64,000 nt of DNA from Sva-07 sp963710625 (GTDB lineage: Bacteria > Actinomycetota > Acidimicrobiia > Acidimicrobiales > Ilumatobacteraceae): the NCBI GenBank assembly GCA_963710625.1, contig CAVQBG010000016.1, forward strand, positions 62,001-126,000, written 5' to 3'. The notes beneath the pieces are model-generated. The model had not been told where the DNA came from. It made no database searches and saw only the letters and a program-made list of their open reading frames with translations. Below are positions 1 to 8,244 of this stretch, piece by piece; within the stretch, counting starts at the first letter, position 1, and every line of letters starts with the position of its first letter. The position numbers were made by a program, and so were the translations under genes.

Positions 1-119
1 TGACGCGCGATGAGCGAGCGCACCGGATGGCGGGGTCTCGCTCATCGCCTTGGGGCTGACGGGATCTGGCGCGGTGCCAGCTCGTTCGAGACACCTGCGC
101 AGAGCAGGCCGGGCGTGCG
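1..119. other. left-edge stretch without a recognisable gene
   Basis: The window opens with TGA, which could be the stop of an upstream plus-strand gene, but there is too little sequence to tell. The only open frame here runs into the selO gene on the other strand and resembles nothing I know. The stretch lies downstream of selO, which reads leftward. Confidence 0.3.
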
Positions 120-1610
120 TCAGGTGCCGCAGAAGGTGCGGAACGTGGCGCCGGAGTCGGGCGGGGCCGACTGTTCGAAACGCTCCAGGCCGGGTCGCCG
201 TTCGTAGGGGCGAGTGACCGCTTCGAGGAGATCGGCGAACGCCTGGTGGTCACCCCAGCTCGCCGCGGTCAACACCTCGTCGACCGCGTGGTTGCGCGGG
301 ATGTAGACGGGATTCACCCGGTCCATGCGCTCGGCGATGTCGGCCCGGTCGTCGCCGACCGACGTGAGCCACCGTCGCACCCACTCGTCGAACGGTTCCG
401 GTTCGGTGAACAGGACTCGGGCAGGATCGACGTCGCCCCGAACCGCCGAGGACAACGCCCGCAGGCACGTCGTGTAGTCGACGCGCTGTGTCGCCATCAG
501 CTCGAGCAGCGCTGCGATCAGGGCATCGCCGTCGGCCACACCGTCGTCGAGGCCGAGCTTGGGGTGCATCTCGGCGCTCCATGCCGGCCGGAACCGTTCG
601 GGGAACTCCTGCAGCACGGCGGTGGCCTGCTCGACGGCGGTGTCGGTGTCGTCGTCGAACAGCGGCAGCATCGCCTCGGCGAGGCGGGCCAGGTTCCACG
701 TGGTGATCGCCGGTTGGTTGCCGTAGGCGTAGCGCCCACCGTGGTCGATCGAGCTGAACACGGTCGCCGGATCGAAGACGTCCATGAACGCACACGGGCC
801 GTAGTCGATCGTCTCCCCCGAGATCGTCGTGTTGTCGGTGTTCATCACCCCGTGGACGAACCCGACGGCCATCCACTTCGCAACGAGCGACGCCTGCACG
901 GCGACCACGTGGTCGAACAGCGCCAGAGCCGGGTTGACGGCGTCGGCCGCGTCCGGAACGTGCCGGGAGATCGCGTGGCCGGTCAGTGCCCGAAGCAGGT
1001 CGCGGTCGCCGGTCGCCGACGCGTACTGGAACGTGCCGACGCGCAGATGGCTCGACGCCACCCGGGCGAGCACCGCACCCGGCACCTCGGTGACCCGCCC
1101 GTCGACCTCGCGCACGATCGCCTCGCCGGTCGCGATCACCGCGAGCGCACGGGTGGTCGGGATTCCCAGCGCGTGCATCGCCTCGCCGATCACGTACTCG
1201 CGCAGCATCGGCCCCACCGCGGCGCGGCCGTCTCCGCCGCGGGCGAACGGCGTACGGCCGGATCCCTTCAGATGCAGGTCGCGGCGGGTCCCGTCGTCGT
1301 CGACGAACTCGCCGAGCAGCAGGGCCCGGCCGTCGCCGAGGCGGGGCGAGTAGCCGCCGAACTGGTGACCCGCATAGGCCTGAGCGACCGTGGTCACCCC
1401 GGCGGGCGCGTTGTTCCCCGCGAGGATCGCCACGCCGGCGGGGGAGCGCACCTCCTCGATGTCGAGGCCGAGTTCTCCCGCCAGCGCCTCGTTGAGCACC
1501 ACGACGGTCGGGTCGGCCACCGGCTCGGCCCGCCACGGTTGGTGCAGTCCGACGAGTTCGCGGGCGAACGAATCATCGAGTGCGAACACGGGCCGGGCGG
1601 CGACGGTCAT
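120..1610 (-). CDS. selO: SelO/YdiU-type protein adenylyltransferase (pseudokinase fold)
   Basis: This 496-residue protein is full length for the SelO (UPF0061/YdiU) family, whose members have a kinase-like fold with ATP bound in reverse and transfer AMP to hydroxyl residues of proteins, with links to redox stress. Family signatures seen are GHQFGGYSPRLGDGRALLLG (81-100), KGSGRTPFARGGDGRA (115-130) and the HGVMNTDN metal/active loop (253-260). The C-terminus ends in FCGT, so cysteine occupies the place where the eukaryotic protein carries selenocysteine. The ATG start gives a complete N-terminus. It seems to stand alone, 71 bp from the next minus-strand gene. Assignment is firm; the protein targets are unknown. 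Confidence 0.93.
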   Translation of the reverse strand: MTVAARPVFALDDSFARELVGLHQPWRAEPVADPTVVVLNEALAGELGLDIEEVRSPAGVAILAGNNAPAGVTTVAQAYAGHQFGGYSPRLGDGRALLLGEFVDDDGTRRDLHLKGSGRTPFARGGDGRAAVGPMLREYVIGEAMHALGIPTTRALAVIATGEAIVREVDGRVTEVPGAVLARVASSHLRVGTFQYASATGDRDLLRALTGHAISRHVPDAADAVNPALALFDHVVAVQASLVAKWMAVGFVHGVMNTDNTTISGETIDYGPCAFMDVFDPATVFSSIDHGGRYAYGNQPAITTWNLARLAEAMLPLFDDDTDTAVEQATAVLQEFPERFRPAWSAEMHPKLGLDDGVADGDALIAALLELMATQRVDYTTCLRALSSAVRGDVDPARVLFTEPEPFDEWVRRWLTSVGDDRADIAERMDRVNPVYIPRNHAVDEVLTAASWGDHQAFADLLEAVTRPYERRPGLERFEQSAPPDSGATFRTFCGT

Positions 1611-1681
1611 TCGTCCAGCCTAGGAACACGATGCGCTGCGTTGTCGGCGAGTGCAGCAGGGTCCGACCGCCGCTGCACGCG

Positions 1682-2542
1682 TCACCCGGCGACGGGTCGG
1701 CCGTCGATCAGGATCGGGAACTGACGGTCGGGATCGTCGGCCAACGCGCGGACGGCGGCTGCACCGCCCGCCGGATCGCCGGTGAGCGTCTCGGCGCCGA
1801 CGGGTGCGTACTGCAGGATGTACGCCTTGCGGACGGCATCGGTCGTGTTCGGTCCGGTGAGGTGGGGCGACAACGAGGAGAACACCACGACACCGCCCTG
1901 TCCGACCGGGGCAGCCACGGCGCCGGGGTGATCCTCGAAGATCTCCCAGCCAAGGGGGTCGGTGTAGTGGTGGGCGAGCGTGCCCATCCGGTGCAGACCG
2001 GGAACGATCTGCGGGCACCCGTTGTCGACGGTCGCGTCGGTCAACGCCACCCAGCAGGTGAGGTACTGCTGCGGCTCCACGAACGTGTAGCCGTTGTCCT
2101 GGTGCCACGGGAACCGGCGCGGCTTCTCGGGCTTCTTGTACACCGCCTGGTCGTGGTAGAGCCGGACGTCGGGGCCGATCAGGTCGTGGCACAGGTCGAC
2201 GAACACCGGGTGCGTCGCGAACGCGCGGGCAGCGTCGTCCGTCAGCACCGGAAAGAGGCTGAACGTGATCGCTCCGTGTTCGGCAATCGAGAAGCGGCCG
2301 TCGTCGCGCGAGGCGAGGAACTCGTCGGTGCTCGCCTCCAGCCGGTCGCACGCCTCGACCACGGGCGCCAGTTCGTCGTCGTCGAACAGGTCGTGCAGCA
2401 CCAGGTAGCCATCAGTGTCGAACCGGCCGGCCTGTTCGGCGGTGAGGATCCGCAACGGCTCGTGGTGGCTGCGCCAGGCGAACCCGCGGTTCCACGGGTG
2501 CAGCTCGACGGGCGGAGGCGTGTCGGGTCGGATCGGACGCAC
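1682..2542 (-). CDS. phytanoyl-CoA dioxygenase (PhyH) family Fe(II)/2-oxoglutarate oxygenase
   Basis: This 286-residue protein has the PhyH-type non-haem iron fold. The iron triad is visible as WHQDN (H147, D149) and the distal histidine in SPHLTG (H227). The stretch VALTDATVDNGCPQIVPGLH (165-184) is the usual PhyH strand preceding the second half of the jelly roll. Such enzymes hydroxylate acyl-CoAs or many small molecules using 2-oxoglutarate and oxygen; the substrate cannot be read from sequence. The start at 2542 is ATG. It diverges from the hydrogenase operon, with 106 bp between the starts, and that gap holds a DosR-like box oriented toward the hydrogenase. Confidence 0.85.
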   Translation of the reverse strand: MRPIRPDTPPPVELHPWNRGFAWRSHHEPLRILTAEQAGRFDTDGYLVLHDLFDDDELAPVVEACDRLEASTDEFLASRDDGRFSIAEHGAITFSLFPVLTDDAARAFATHPVFVDLCHDLIGPDVRLYHDQAVYKKPEKPRRFPWHQDNGYTFVEPQQYLTCWVALTDATVDNGCPQIVPGLHRMGTLAHHYTDPLGWEIFEDHPGAVAAPVGQGGVVVFSSLSPHLTGPNTTDAVRKAYILQYAPVGAETLTGDPAGGAAAVRALADDPDRQFPILIDGRPVAG

Positions 2543-2599
2543 CGTAGTCCGCCCGGCCGAGGCGACGTGATCCGGGTGCGCCCGACCCGTGCACCGCCG

Positions 2600-2613
2600 A
2601 TGACGTTCGCCCC
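2600..2613 (+). promoter_or_regulatory. DosR/DevR-like box upstream of the hydrogenase operon
   Basis: ATGACGTTCGCCCC lies 35 bp before the GTG start of the hydrogenase operon. It fits the pattern (A/G)(T/G)GACnTTnGnCCC seen at other stress genes in this window and the core of the published mycobacterial DosR consensus. The site at 48186-48199 has the same spacing to its gene. Confidence 0.5.
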
Positions 2614-2648
2614 TTCCCGCGGGGTGATCGTCGGCGCAGGCTGGACTC

Positions 2649-3821
2649 GTGGCGATCGACGGTTCGCGCGTCGTCGACCCCCGCTCGGGGCTCGACGCAG
2701 TGGTGCGGGAACTGGCGCGCGCCGGCTATCGCACCGTCGGTCCGATCGCGCGCGACGGAGCGATCGTGTACGACGACCTCGCGAGCGGCGACGATCTGCC
2801 AACCGGCTGCGCCGTCGAGCAGCAACCCGGACGCTGGCGGCTGCACCTCGACCCCGAGCCGACGCGCTTCGGGTGGACACCGGGCGCCGATTCCTGGAAG
2901 CAGTTCGTCATGCCGCCGCACCAGGACGTGCTGCGAATCCGTCGTCACGACGGATCGTGGGTGACCGAGACGTCACCGCCGCCCGATCGACCGCTCGCGC
3001 TGATCGGTGCACGCGACTGCGAACTGCGTGCCCTCGACGTGCTCGACCGTGTGCTGCTCGACTCCGATCACCCCGACCCTCGCTACGCCGTTCGGCGGCG
3101 CGACGTGTTCGTCGTCGCCGTCACCTGCGGCGTGCCGTCGACCACCTGTTGGTGCACGTCGATCGGGGGCGGCCCGCAGCCGCACGACGGTTTCGACCTG
3201 CGCATCACCGAGCTGCACGATGCCGACGGCCACCGTCTGCTGGTCGAGGCCGCGACGGACACCGGCCGCCAGATCCTCCACCGACTCCCGGGTCGGGCCG
3301 CCACCGACATCGATCACGTCGCCGCCGAAGGTGTTGTCGAACGCGCCGTCGACCGGCTCCCGCTGAGGCTCCCGGGCCCCGACCTCCCGGAGCTGCTCGA
3401 CGGCACGTCGCTGCATCCCCACTGGGATCGGATCGCCGAGCGATGTCTGTCGTGCGGGAACTGCACGATGGTGTGTCCCACCTGCTTCTGTTCGACGTTC
3501 GACGACGCCACCGCCCTCACCGAGGACGGGTCGGCGCCGATCGAGACCGTCCGCAGTCGGCACTGGGCGTCGTGCTTCGAACTCGACCACTCGAATCTCG
3601 CGGGACGGCCGGTGCGGGCGACGACCGCCTCCCGGTACCGCCAGTGGCTGACGCACAAGCTCGAGACCTGGCCGGAGCAATTCGGCGTCACCGGCTGCGT
3701 GGGCTGCGGGCGATGCACCACCTGGTGCCCGGCGGCGATCGACATCGTGCAGGAAGCTGCCGTCCTGATCGGCGCCTCGACGCCGGACGCGGTCGGCGCG
3801 TCGAACGAGGAGCAGCCATGA
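2649..3821 (+). CDS. hydB: NiFe hydrogenase (group 3b-like) beta subunit, 4Fe-4S electron-transfer protein
   Basis: This 390-residue protein resembles the beta subunit of cytosolic sulfhydrogenases and the anaerobic sulfite reductase A subunit. An N-terminal domain of about 260 residues is followed by two ferredoxin-like cysteine clusters: CLSCGNCTMVCPTCFC from about residue 265 and CVGCGRCTTWCP from about residue 349. It should carry electrons between the small subunit and the FAD subunit. The GTG at 2649 is the first sensible start. Its stop overlaps the next start (ATGA, 3818-3821). It is first of six overlapping genes, preceded by a DosR-like box. Subunit naming follows the Pyrococcus hydBGDA order, which this operon keeps apart from the inserted gene that follows. 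Confidence 0.88.
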   Translation: MAIDGSRVVDPRSGLDAVVRELARAGYRTVGPIARDGAIVYDDLASGDDLPTGCAVEQQPGRWRLHLDPEPTRFGWTPGADSWKQFVMPPHQDVLRIRRHDGSWVTETSPPPDRPLALIGARDCELRALDVLDRVLLDSDHPDPRYAVRRRDVFVVAVTCGVPSTTCWCTSIGGGPQPHDGFDLRITELHDADGHRLLVEAATDTGRQILHRLPGRAATDIDHVAAEGVVERAVDRLPLRLPGPDLPELLDGTSLHPHWDRIAERCLSCGNCTMVCPTCFCSTFDDATALTEDGSAPIETVRSRHWASCFELDHSNLAGRPVRATTASRYRQWLTHKLETWPEQFGVTGCVGCGRCTTWCPAAIDIVQEAAVLIGASTPDAVGASNEEQP

Positions 3822-4300
3822 GCCGCGAACACGCCGACGCCGGCGACATCCGTCGAGCGCTCGGCGATCACGCCTTCTTCGGTGGCATGGACCCTCGCCA
3901 CCTCGACACGCTCGCTCGCATGGCGACCTGGTCTCATCATCCCGCGCACTCCTGGCTCGCCCACACCGGCGACCCGCCGAACTGGTTCCACGCCGTCGTC
4001 GTGGGGCGAGTGGGCATCGAGATCGATGCTCCCGGGCGTGCCCCGCTGATCGTGGCCACCCTCCACCCGGGCGACGTGGTCGGGTGGTCGTGGTTCGTCG
4101 ATCGCCAACCGTGGCAGTTCGACGTCGTCGCGCTCGACGACGTCCGGACCGTCGCCATCGATGTCGAAGGGCTCCTCGATGCGTGCGCGAGCAGCGAGGG
4201 TCTCCGTCACGAACTGACGACCCGGCTCCTGCGGGTCGTCGCTTCACGCCTGCACGGGACGCGGATGCAACTGGTGGATGTGTATGGATCCGAACGTTGA
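3818..4300 (+). CDS. cyclic nucleotide-binding (CRP-like) domain protein inside the hydrogenase operon
   Basis: This 160-residue protein consists of a CRP-like beta-barrel: ALGDHAFFGGMDPRHLDTLA at the start, HPGDVVGWSWF in the barrel, and a C-terminal helix. It has no DNA-binding helix-turn-helix, so it is unlikely to be a transcription factor. It overlaps hydB by ATGA and runs into hydG. My recollection is that a cyclic-nucleotide-binding gene also occurs in mycobacterial Hyh (group 3b) operons, which would argue for a conserved sensory or assembly role in the complex. The ligand-contact residues of true cAMP binders are not obvious, so ligand binding is uncertain. Confidence 0.75.
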   Translation: MSREHADAGDIRRALGDHAFFGGMDPRHLDTLARMATWSHHPAHSWLAHTGDPPNWFHAVVVGRVGIEIDAPGRAPLIVATLHPGDVVGWSWFVDRQPWQFDVVALDDVRTVAIDVEGLLDACASSEGLRHELTTRLLRVVASRLHGTRMQLVDVYGSER

Positions 4301-5138
4301 CACCGCGGTGGCCGCCGAGTCAACGGTCGGCCTGGCCGATCCGCTGACCCCGGTCCCGTACCGCGTGGTCGGGGTCGAGCGGGAGACCGCCGACGTCGTC
4401 ACGCTGACGCTCGCACCGATGACCCGAGCGCTCGACCCGATCCAGCCGGGCCAGTTCTTGATGGTGTGGATGTTCGGCGTGGGGGAGATCCCGGTGTCGG
4501 TGAGCGCAGTGGGTGACGGGGGCGAGGTCGGGCTGACCGTGCGAGCCGTCGGCGCTGTCAGCAACGCCATCGTGGCAGCCCGGGCGGGTGACACGATCGG
4601 CGTGCGCGGGCCGTACGGCACGGTGTGGCCGACCGACGAGGTGGCCGCCCGTGACGTCCTCGTCGTGGCGGGCGGGCTGGGTCTGGCGCCGCTGCGCACG
4701 GCGATCGACGAACTCGCAGCGTCCGGGACACGCCGCCTCACGGTCGTCGTGGGCGCCCGGGAGCCCGAGCAGGTCCTGTACCCGCAGGACCTCCAGCGGT
4801 GGCGACGCCTCGGCGCCCACGTCCACGTCACCGTCGATGCTGCCGGTCGCCGATGGGACGGTGCGGTCGGCACGGCCACCGCCGTGGTGGCGCGGCTCGG
4901 CGAACACCACGACACAGCGTTCGTGTGCGGGCCGGAGCTGATGATGACGTCGGCAGCCCGGGCGGCCATCGTGCAGGGCACCGACCCGGCCGACGTGTGG
5001 GTGTCGCTCGAACGCAACATGCACTGCGGCATCGCCCAGTGCGGACGCTGCCAGCTCGGCCCGCTGCTGCTGTGTCGTGACGGCGCGGTCGTGCGATGGG
5101 ACCACGTCACCGAACTCCTCCGGGAGCGTGGACGATGA
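4284..5138 (+). CDS. hydG: NiFe hydrogenase gamma subunit, FAD/NAD(P)-binding reductase
   Basis: This 284-residue flavoprotein of the ferredoxin-NADP reductase type should link the hydrogenase to NAD(P). An FAD-binding beta-barrel (PGQFLMVWM) is followed by a nucleotide-binding domain (VVAGGLGLAPLRTAI), and a C-terminal [2Fe-2S] cluster is shown by MHCGIAQCGRCQ plus a later LLC. ATG at 4284 is preferred because GGTGG lies 6 bp upstream; an in-frame ATG at 4278 would add two residues but has no spacing to that site. It overlaps the end of the preceding gene and overlaps the small-subunit start by ATGA. Confidence 0.88.
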   Translation: MDPNVDTAVAAESTVGLADPLTPVPYRVVGVERETADVVTLTLAPMTRALDPIQPGQFLMVWMFGVGEIPVSVSAVGDGGEVGLTVRAVGAVSNAIVAARAGDTIGVRGPYGTVWPTDEVAARDVLVVAGGLGLAPLRTAIDELAASGTRRLTVVVGAREPEQVLYPQDLQRWRRLGAHVHVTVDAAGRRWDGAVGTATAVVARLGEHHDTAFVCGPELMMTSAARAAIVQGTDPADVWVSLERNMHCGIAQCGRCQLGPLLLCRDGAVVRWDHVTELLRERGR

Positions 5139-5959
5139 CCCGCCCGACCGTCGCCGTCTGGAAGTTCGCCTCGTGCGACGGCTGCCAGCTGACGGTGCTC
5201 GACTGCGAGGACGAGCTGCTCGCGATCGCCGAGGCGCTCGATATCCGCATGTTCCTCGAAGCCGGACCCGAGGAACTGCTCGACCACTACGACATCTCCC
5301 TCGTCGAGGGATCGATCACGACGGCCCACGACGCCACACGCATCCGCGACATCCGTGCCCGATCCGGCACCCTCGTCACGATCGGGGCGTGCGCGACGGC
5401 GGGCGGGATCCAGGCGCTGCGCAACACGGCGGACGTCGCCGAGTACGCCGCCGCGGTCTACGCCCGACCGGACTGGATCGACACGCTCGCCACGAGCACC
5501 CCGATCGCCGACCATGTCGCGGTCGACCACGAGCTCCGCGGTTGCCCGATCTCGAAGCAGCAGCTGCTCGCCACCGTGACGGCCCTGCTCGCCGGGCGCC
5601 GCCTGCCGGTCACGAGCCACAGCGTCTGCGTCGAATGCAAGCAGTCCGGCACGACCTGCCTGCTGGTCGCCCACGGCACGCCGTGCCTGGGGCCGATCAC
5701 GCATGGCGGATGCGACGCGTTGTGTCCGTCGATCGGGCGGGGATGCTTCGGCTGCTTCGGCCCGTGCGAGGCGGTCAACGCCATTGCGCTCCATGCGGCC
5801 TGGACCGAAGCGGGCATCGGCGACGACGAATGGCTGCGCTCGCTGCGCACCTTCAATGTCGGATCGCCGGAGTTCGGCTCGGCGGCGTCGGGGTCCGACG
5901 CGTCGGTCGCGGTCACGATGTCTGCTCCGGTGCGCGACGATGGCGGGGATCGCCGATGA
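5135..5959 (+). CDS. hydD: NiFe hydrogenase small (delta) subunit
   Basis: This 274-residue protein is the iron-sulfur small subunit. CDGCQL near the N-terminus gives two proximal-cluster cysteines, and ELRGCPIS supplies another. Further cysteine groups (CVECKQSGTTC, CLGP, GCDALCP, GCFGCFGPCE) would ligate the medial and distal clusters. It has no twin-arginine signal peptide, consistent with a cytosolic group 3 enzyme rather than a periplasmic uptake hydrogenase. The ATG at 5135 overlaps the hydG stop (ATGA); a longer in-frame start at 5096 would add 13 unlike residues. The stop overlaps the large-subunit start. Confidence 0.9.
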   Translation: MTRPTVAVWKFASCDGCQLTVLDCEDELLAIAEALDIRMFLEAGPEELLDHYDISLVEGSITTAHDATRIRDIRARSGTLVTIGACATAGGIQALRNTADVAEYAAAVYARPDWIDTLATSTPIADHVAVDHELRGCPISKQQLLATVTALLAGRRLPVTSHSVCVECKQSGTTCLLVAHGTPCLGPITHGGCDALCPSIGRGCFGCFGPCEAVNAIALHAAWTEAGIGDDEWLRSLRTFNVGSPEFGSAASGSDASVAVTMSAPVRDDGGDRR

Positions 5960-7281
5960 CCCACGAGTACCGCGCCCGCAGGTTCGAAGTCGAGGCGCTC
6001 ACGCGCGTCGAGGGCGAGGGCGGTCTGATCGTCGAGGTTCGCGACGGTGAACTCGCCGATGTCCGGCTCCGGATCTTCGAGCCGCCCCGGTTCTTCGAGG
6101 GGTTCCTCGCCGGGCGGCACTTCACCGAACCGCCGGACATCACCGCGCGCATCTGCGGCATCTGCCCGGTGGCGTACCAGATGAGCGCCTGCCAGGCGCT
6201 CGAAGCGGCGTGCGGGGTCGAGATCGACGACGACATCCGCACGCTGCGTCACCTCCTGTACTGCGGCGAGTGGATCGAGAGCCACGTCCTGCACGTGCAC
6301 CTGCTGCACGCCCCCGACTTCCTCGGCTACCCGAGCGGCCTGGCGATGGCCGTCGACCACCGTGCGGAGGTCGAACGGGGTCTGCGCCTCAAGAAGATCG
6401 GCAACCGCATCGTCGAGGTCGTGGGCGGTCGAGCCGTCCACCCCGTGAACGTCAGGGTCGGCGGCTTCTACAGCACGCCCTCGGTGGCAACGATGAGCGA
6501 ACTGGCCGTGGAACTCCGTCAGGCGCTGGTGGATGCGATCGCGGTCGCCCGATGGGTGGCGACCTTCGACATGCCCGACCACGAGCTCCCCGACGGCACG
6601 GCCCTCGTCGCGCTGCGGCACCCGACCGAGTACCCGATGCTCGGCGAGCGTCTCGTGAGCACCACGGGGCTCGACAGCACCGCAGGGATCGACATCGGCG
6701 TCGACGAGTACCCCGACCACTTCACCGAGGTACAGGTCGAGCACTCGACCGCCCTGCACGGCTCGATGCTGGCGGGCGGTGACTACCTCGTCGGGCCGCT
6801 CGCGCGCTTCGCCCTCAACGCCGATCATCTGGCCCCGACCGCGGTAGCACTTGCGGCGGAGCTGGGGCTGGACCCGGGCGAACGCAACCCGTTCCGCAGC
6901 ATCGTGGTCCGGGCGATCGAGACGGTGCACGCCTGTGAGATGGCGCTCGCGATCGCCGAGGGGTACGTGCCGCCGGCGAGGGCGTCGATCCCGGTCGAAC
7001 CGCGGGCGGCCGCTGGGTCCGGTTGGAGTGAAGCACCGCGTGGGCTGCTCTGGCACCGGTACGAGATCGACGAGGAGGGCCGCATCGCCACCGCCCGGAT
7101 CGTGCCGCCGACCTCGCAGAACCAGCCGGCGATCGAACACGATCTCGCCCACCTGATCGGTCACTCGATGCACCTCGACGACGACGAACTCGAGGCGGTC
7201 TGCGAACAGGCGGTTCGCAACTACGACCCGTGCATCTCGTGTGCCACGCACTTCCTCGACATGCGCATCCACCGGTCGTGA
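5956..7281 (+). CDS. hydA: NiFe hydrogenase large (alpha) catalytic subunit
   Basis: This 441-residue large subunit holds the NiFe(CN)2CO centre. The L1 motif is RICGICPVAYQ (C66, C69) and the L2 motif is DPCISCATH (C426, C429), giving the four nickel-binding cysteines. A 9-residue tail after that histidine (FLDMRIHRS) is the likely peptide removed by the protease encoded next. The length and cysteine pattern suit the group 3b bidirectional NADP-linked class. ATG at 5956 overlaps the previous stop. No hyp genes for cofactor assembly are in the window, so they must lie elsewhere. Direction of H2 turnover in vivo cannot be inferred from sequence. Confidence 0.93.
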   Translation: MTHEYRARRFEVEALTRVEGEGGLIVEVRDGELADVRLRIFEPPRFFEGFLAGRHFTEPPDITARICGICPVAYQMSACQALEAACGVEIDDDIRTLRHLLYCGEWIESHVLHVHLLHAPDFLGYPSGLAMAVDHRAEVERGLRLKKIGNRIVEVVGGRAVHPVNVRVGGFYSTPSVATMSELAVELRQALVDAIAVARWVATFDMPDHELPDGTALVALRHPTEYPMLGERLVSTTGLDSTAGIDIGVDEYPDHFTEVQVEHSTALHGSMLAGGDYLVGPLARFALNADHLAPTAVALAAELGLDPGERNPFRSIVVRAIETVHACEMALAIAEGYVPPARASIPVEPRAAAGSGWSEAPRGLLWHRYEIDEEGRIATARIVPPTSQNQPAIEHDLAHLIGHSMHLDDDELEAVCEQAVRNYDPCISCATHFLDMRIHRS

Positions 7282-7787
7282 CCGAGCCACCAGGCGTCAT
7301 CGAACCGCCCGTCGTCACGGTGATCGCCGTCGGCAACCCCTATCGCTGCGACGACGGCGTCGGCGCTGCCGTGCTCGCAGCCGTCGGCGAGTCGCTCGGG
7401 CCCGACCCTCGCGTGCGGCTCGTGGAACTGGATGGTGAGCCCGTTCGCGTGGTGCAGGCGTGGGAGGGATCGGCGCTGGTCTGGCTCGTCGATGCCACGG
7501 TTTCGGACCGGCCGCCCGGGTCCGTGCAGGAGGTCGACGCGCGTGGGCTCGGGGATGACGACAGGTCCTGGCGAAGTGTCGGCGGTGGCCATGCGCTCGG
7601 TCTGCGCGAGGCGATCGAGTTCGCCGCCGCACTCGACCGGCTTCCCGCAGAGCTCCGGGTGCTCGGCATCGAGGGCGAGACGTTCGACCACGGCGAGGGC
7701 CTGACCCCGACGGTGGCCGACGCAGTTCCCGTCGCGGCAGCCCGCCTGGTCGCGGCGATCCGCCCTCACCTCGCGCGGGCCGACTGA
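7278..7787 (+). CDS. hydrogenase maturation endopeptidase (HycI/HoxW type)
   Basis: This 169-residue protein of the M52 family should clip the C-terminal tail of the large subunit after nickel insertion. The signature VIAVGNPYRCDDGVG near residues 12-26 carries the metal-binding acidic residue. A second metal aspartate is expected in WLVDATV and a histidine in GGGHALGL. GTG at 7278 overlaps the hydA stop as GTGA; an upstream ATG at 7230 would add 16 residues inside the hydA tail region and is less likely. It is the last gene of the operon and is followed by a 31-bp palindrome. Confidence 0.85.
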   Translation: MTEPPGVIEPPVVTVIAVGNPYRCDDGVGAAVLAAVGESLGPDPRVRLVELDGEPVRVVQAWEGSALVWLVDATVSDRPPGSVQEVDARGLGDDDRSWRSVGGGHALGLREAIEFAAALDRLPAELRVLGIEGETFDHGEGLTPTVADAVPVAAARLVAAIRPHLARAD

Positions 7788-7806
7788 TCGCCTCGGTGCA
7801 CCGCGT

Positions 7807-7837
7807 GTTACGCCGGGGGTCTGACCCCTGGCGTAAC
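7807..7837. repeat. 31-bp palindromic element, copy 1
   Basis: The left arm is GTTACGCCGGGGGTC, the centre is a single T, and the right arm is GACCCCTGGCGTAAC. The arms differ at one position. It sits between the convergent ends of the hydrogenase operon and the PPOX gene. It is the exact reverse complement of the copy at 17067-17097 and nearly matches the copy at 56856-56886. It could fold into a hairpin and act as a terminator, but there is no T-tract. Confidence 0.8.
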
Positions 7838-7839
7838 GG

Positions 7840-8244
7840 CTACTCCTGGAACAGGACGTTGGTGGGGGTGATGCGCAGGACGACGCGCTGCTGCTCGTCG
7901 AGCATCGGGACGATCGTGGCGGGGTCGGGTGCCGGATTGCCCGACAGTGCGCCGAAGATCTGTGCGGTGAGTTCCGCGCGCAGCGGATCGGCGTCGATCG
8001 GCTCGACCTCTCCGTAGACGACGAGATGGACACGTCCGTCCGGCACCGTCAGACACACCTTCGGCTGGCGCAGCGCGTTCTTCCACTTCGCCGTGTACGA
8101 CTTGGCCGACACGAGCAGGCGCAGATCGTCGTCGACCGTGTACCCGATCATCGACTGCTGCGGTGATCCGTCGGCGCGTCCGGTGGCCAGGACGGCCCAG
8201 AGGTGCGAGCGGAGGAACTCGAGATGCTGCGGGTCCCAGTTCAT
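7840..8244 (-). CDS. PPOX-class (pyridoxamine phosphate oxidase-like, flavin/F420) protein
   Basis: This 134-residue split-barrel protein starts with LEFLRSHLWAVLATGRADGSP and continues with MIGYTVDDDLRLLVS and a KWKNALRQPKVCLTV strand, the usual pattern of small FMN- or F420-dependent oxidoreductases. The substrate and cofactor are not determined. Its start overlaps the stop of the flavin monooxygenase (ATGA at 8241-8244), so it is third in the minus-strand TetR-monooxygenase-PPOX operon. It may supply or use reduced cofactor for the aromatic pathway, by inference only. Confidence 0.8.
   Translation of the reverse strand: MNWDPQHLEFLRSHLWAVLATGRADGSPQQSMIGYTVDDDLRLLVSAKSYTAKWKNALRQPKVCLTVPDGRVHLVVYGEVEPIDADPLRAELTAQIFGALSGNPAPDPATIVPMLDEQQRVVLRITPTNVLFQE

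Noticed and set aside
246..1724. Long plus-strand open frame of 492 codons opposite selO
   Set aside because: It mirrors the codon pattern of the true minus-strand gene, is rich in Arg/His/Gly/Val with no recognisable motif, and selO motifs are unmistakable on the other strand.
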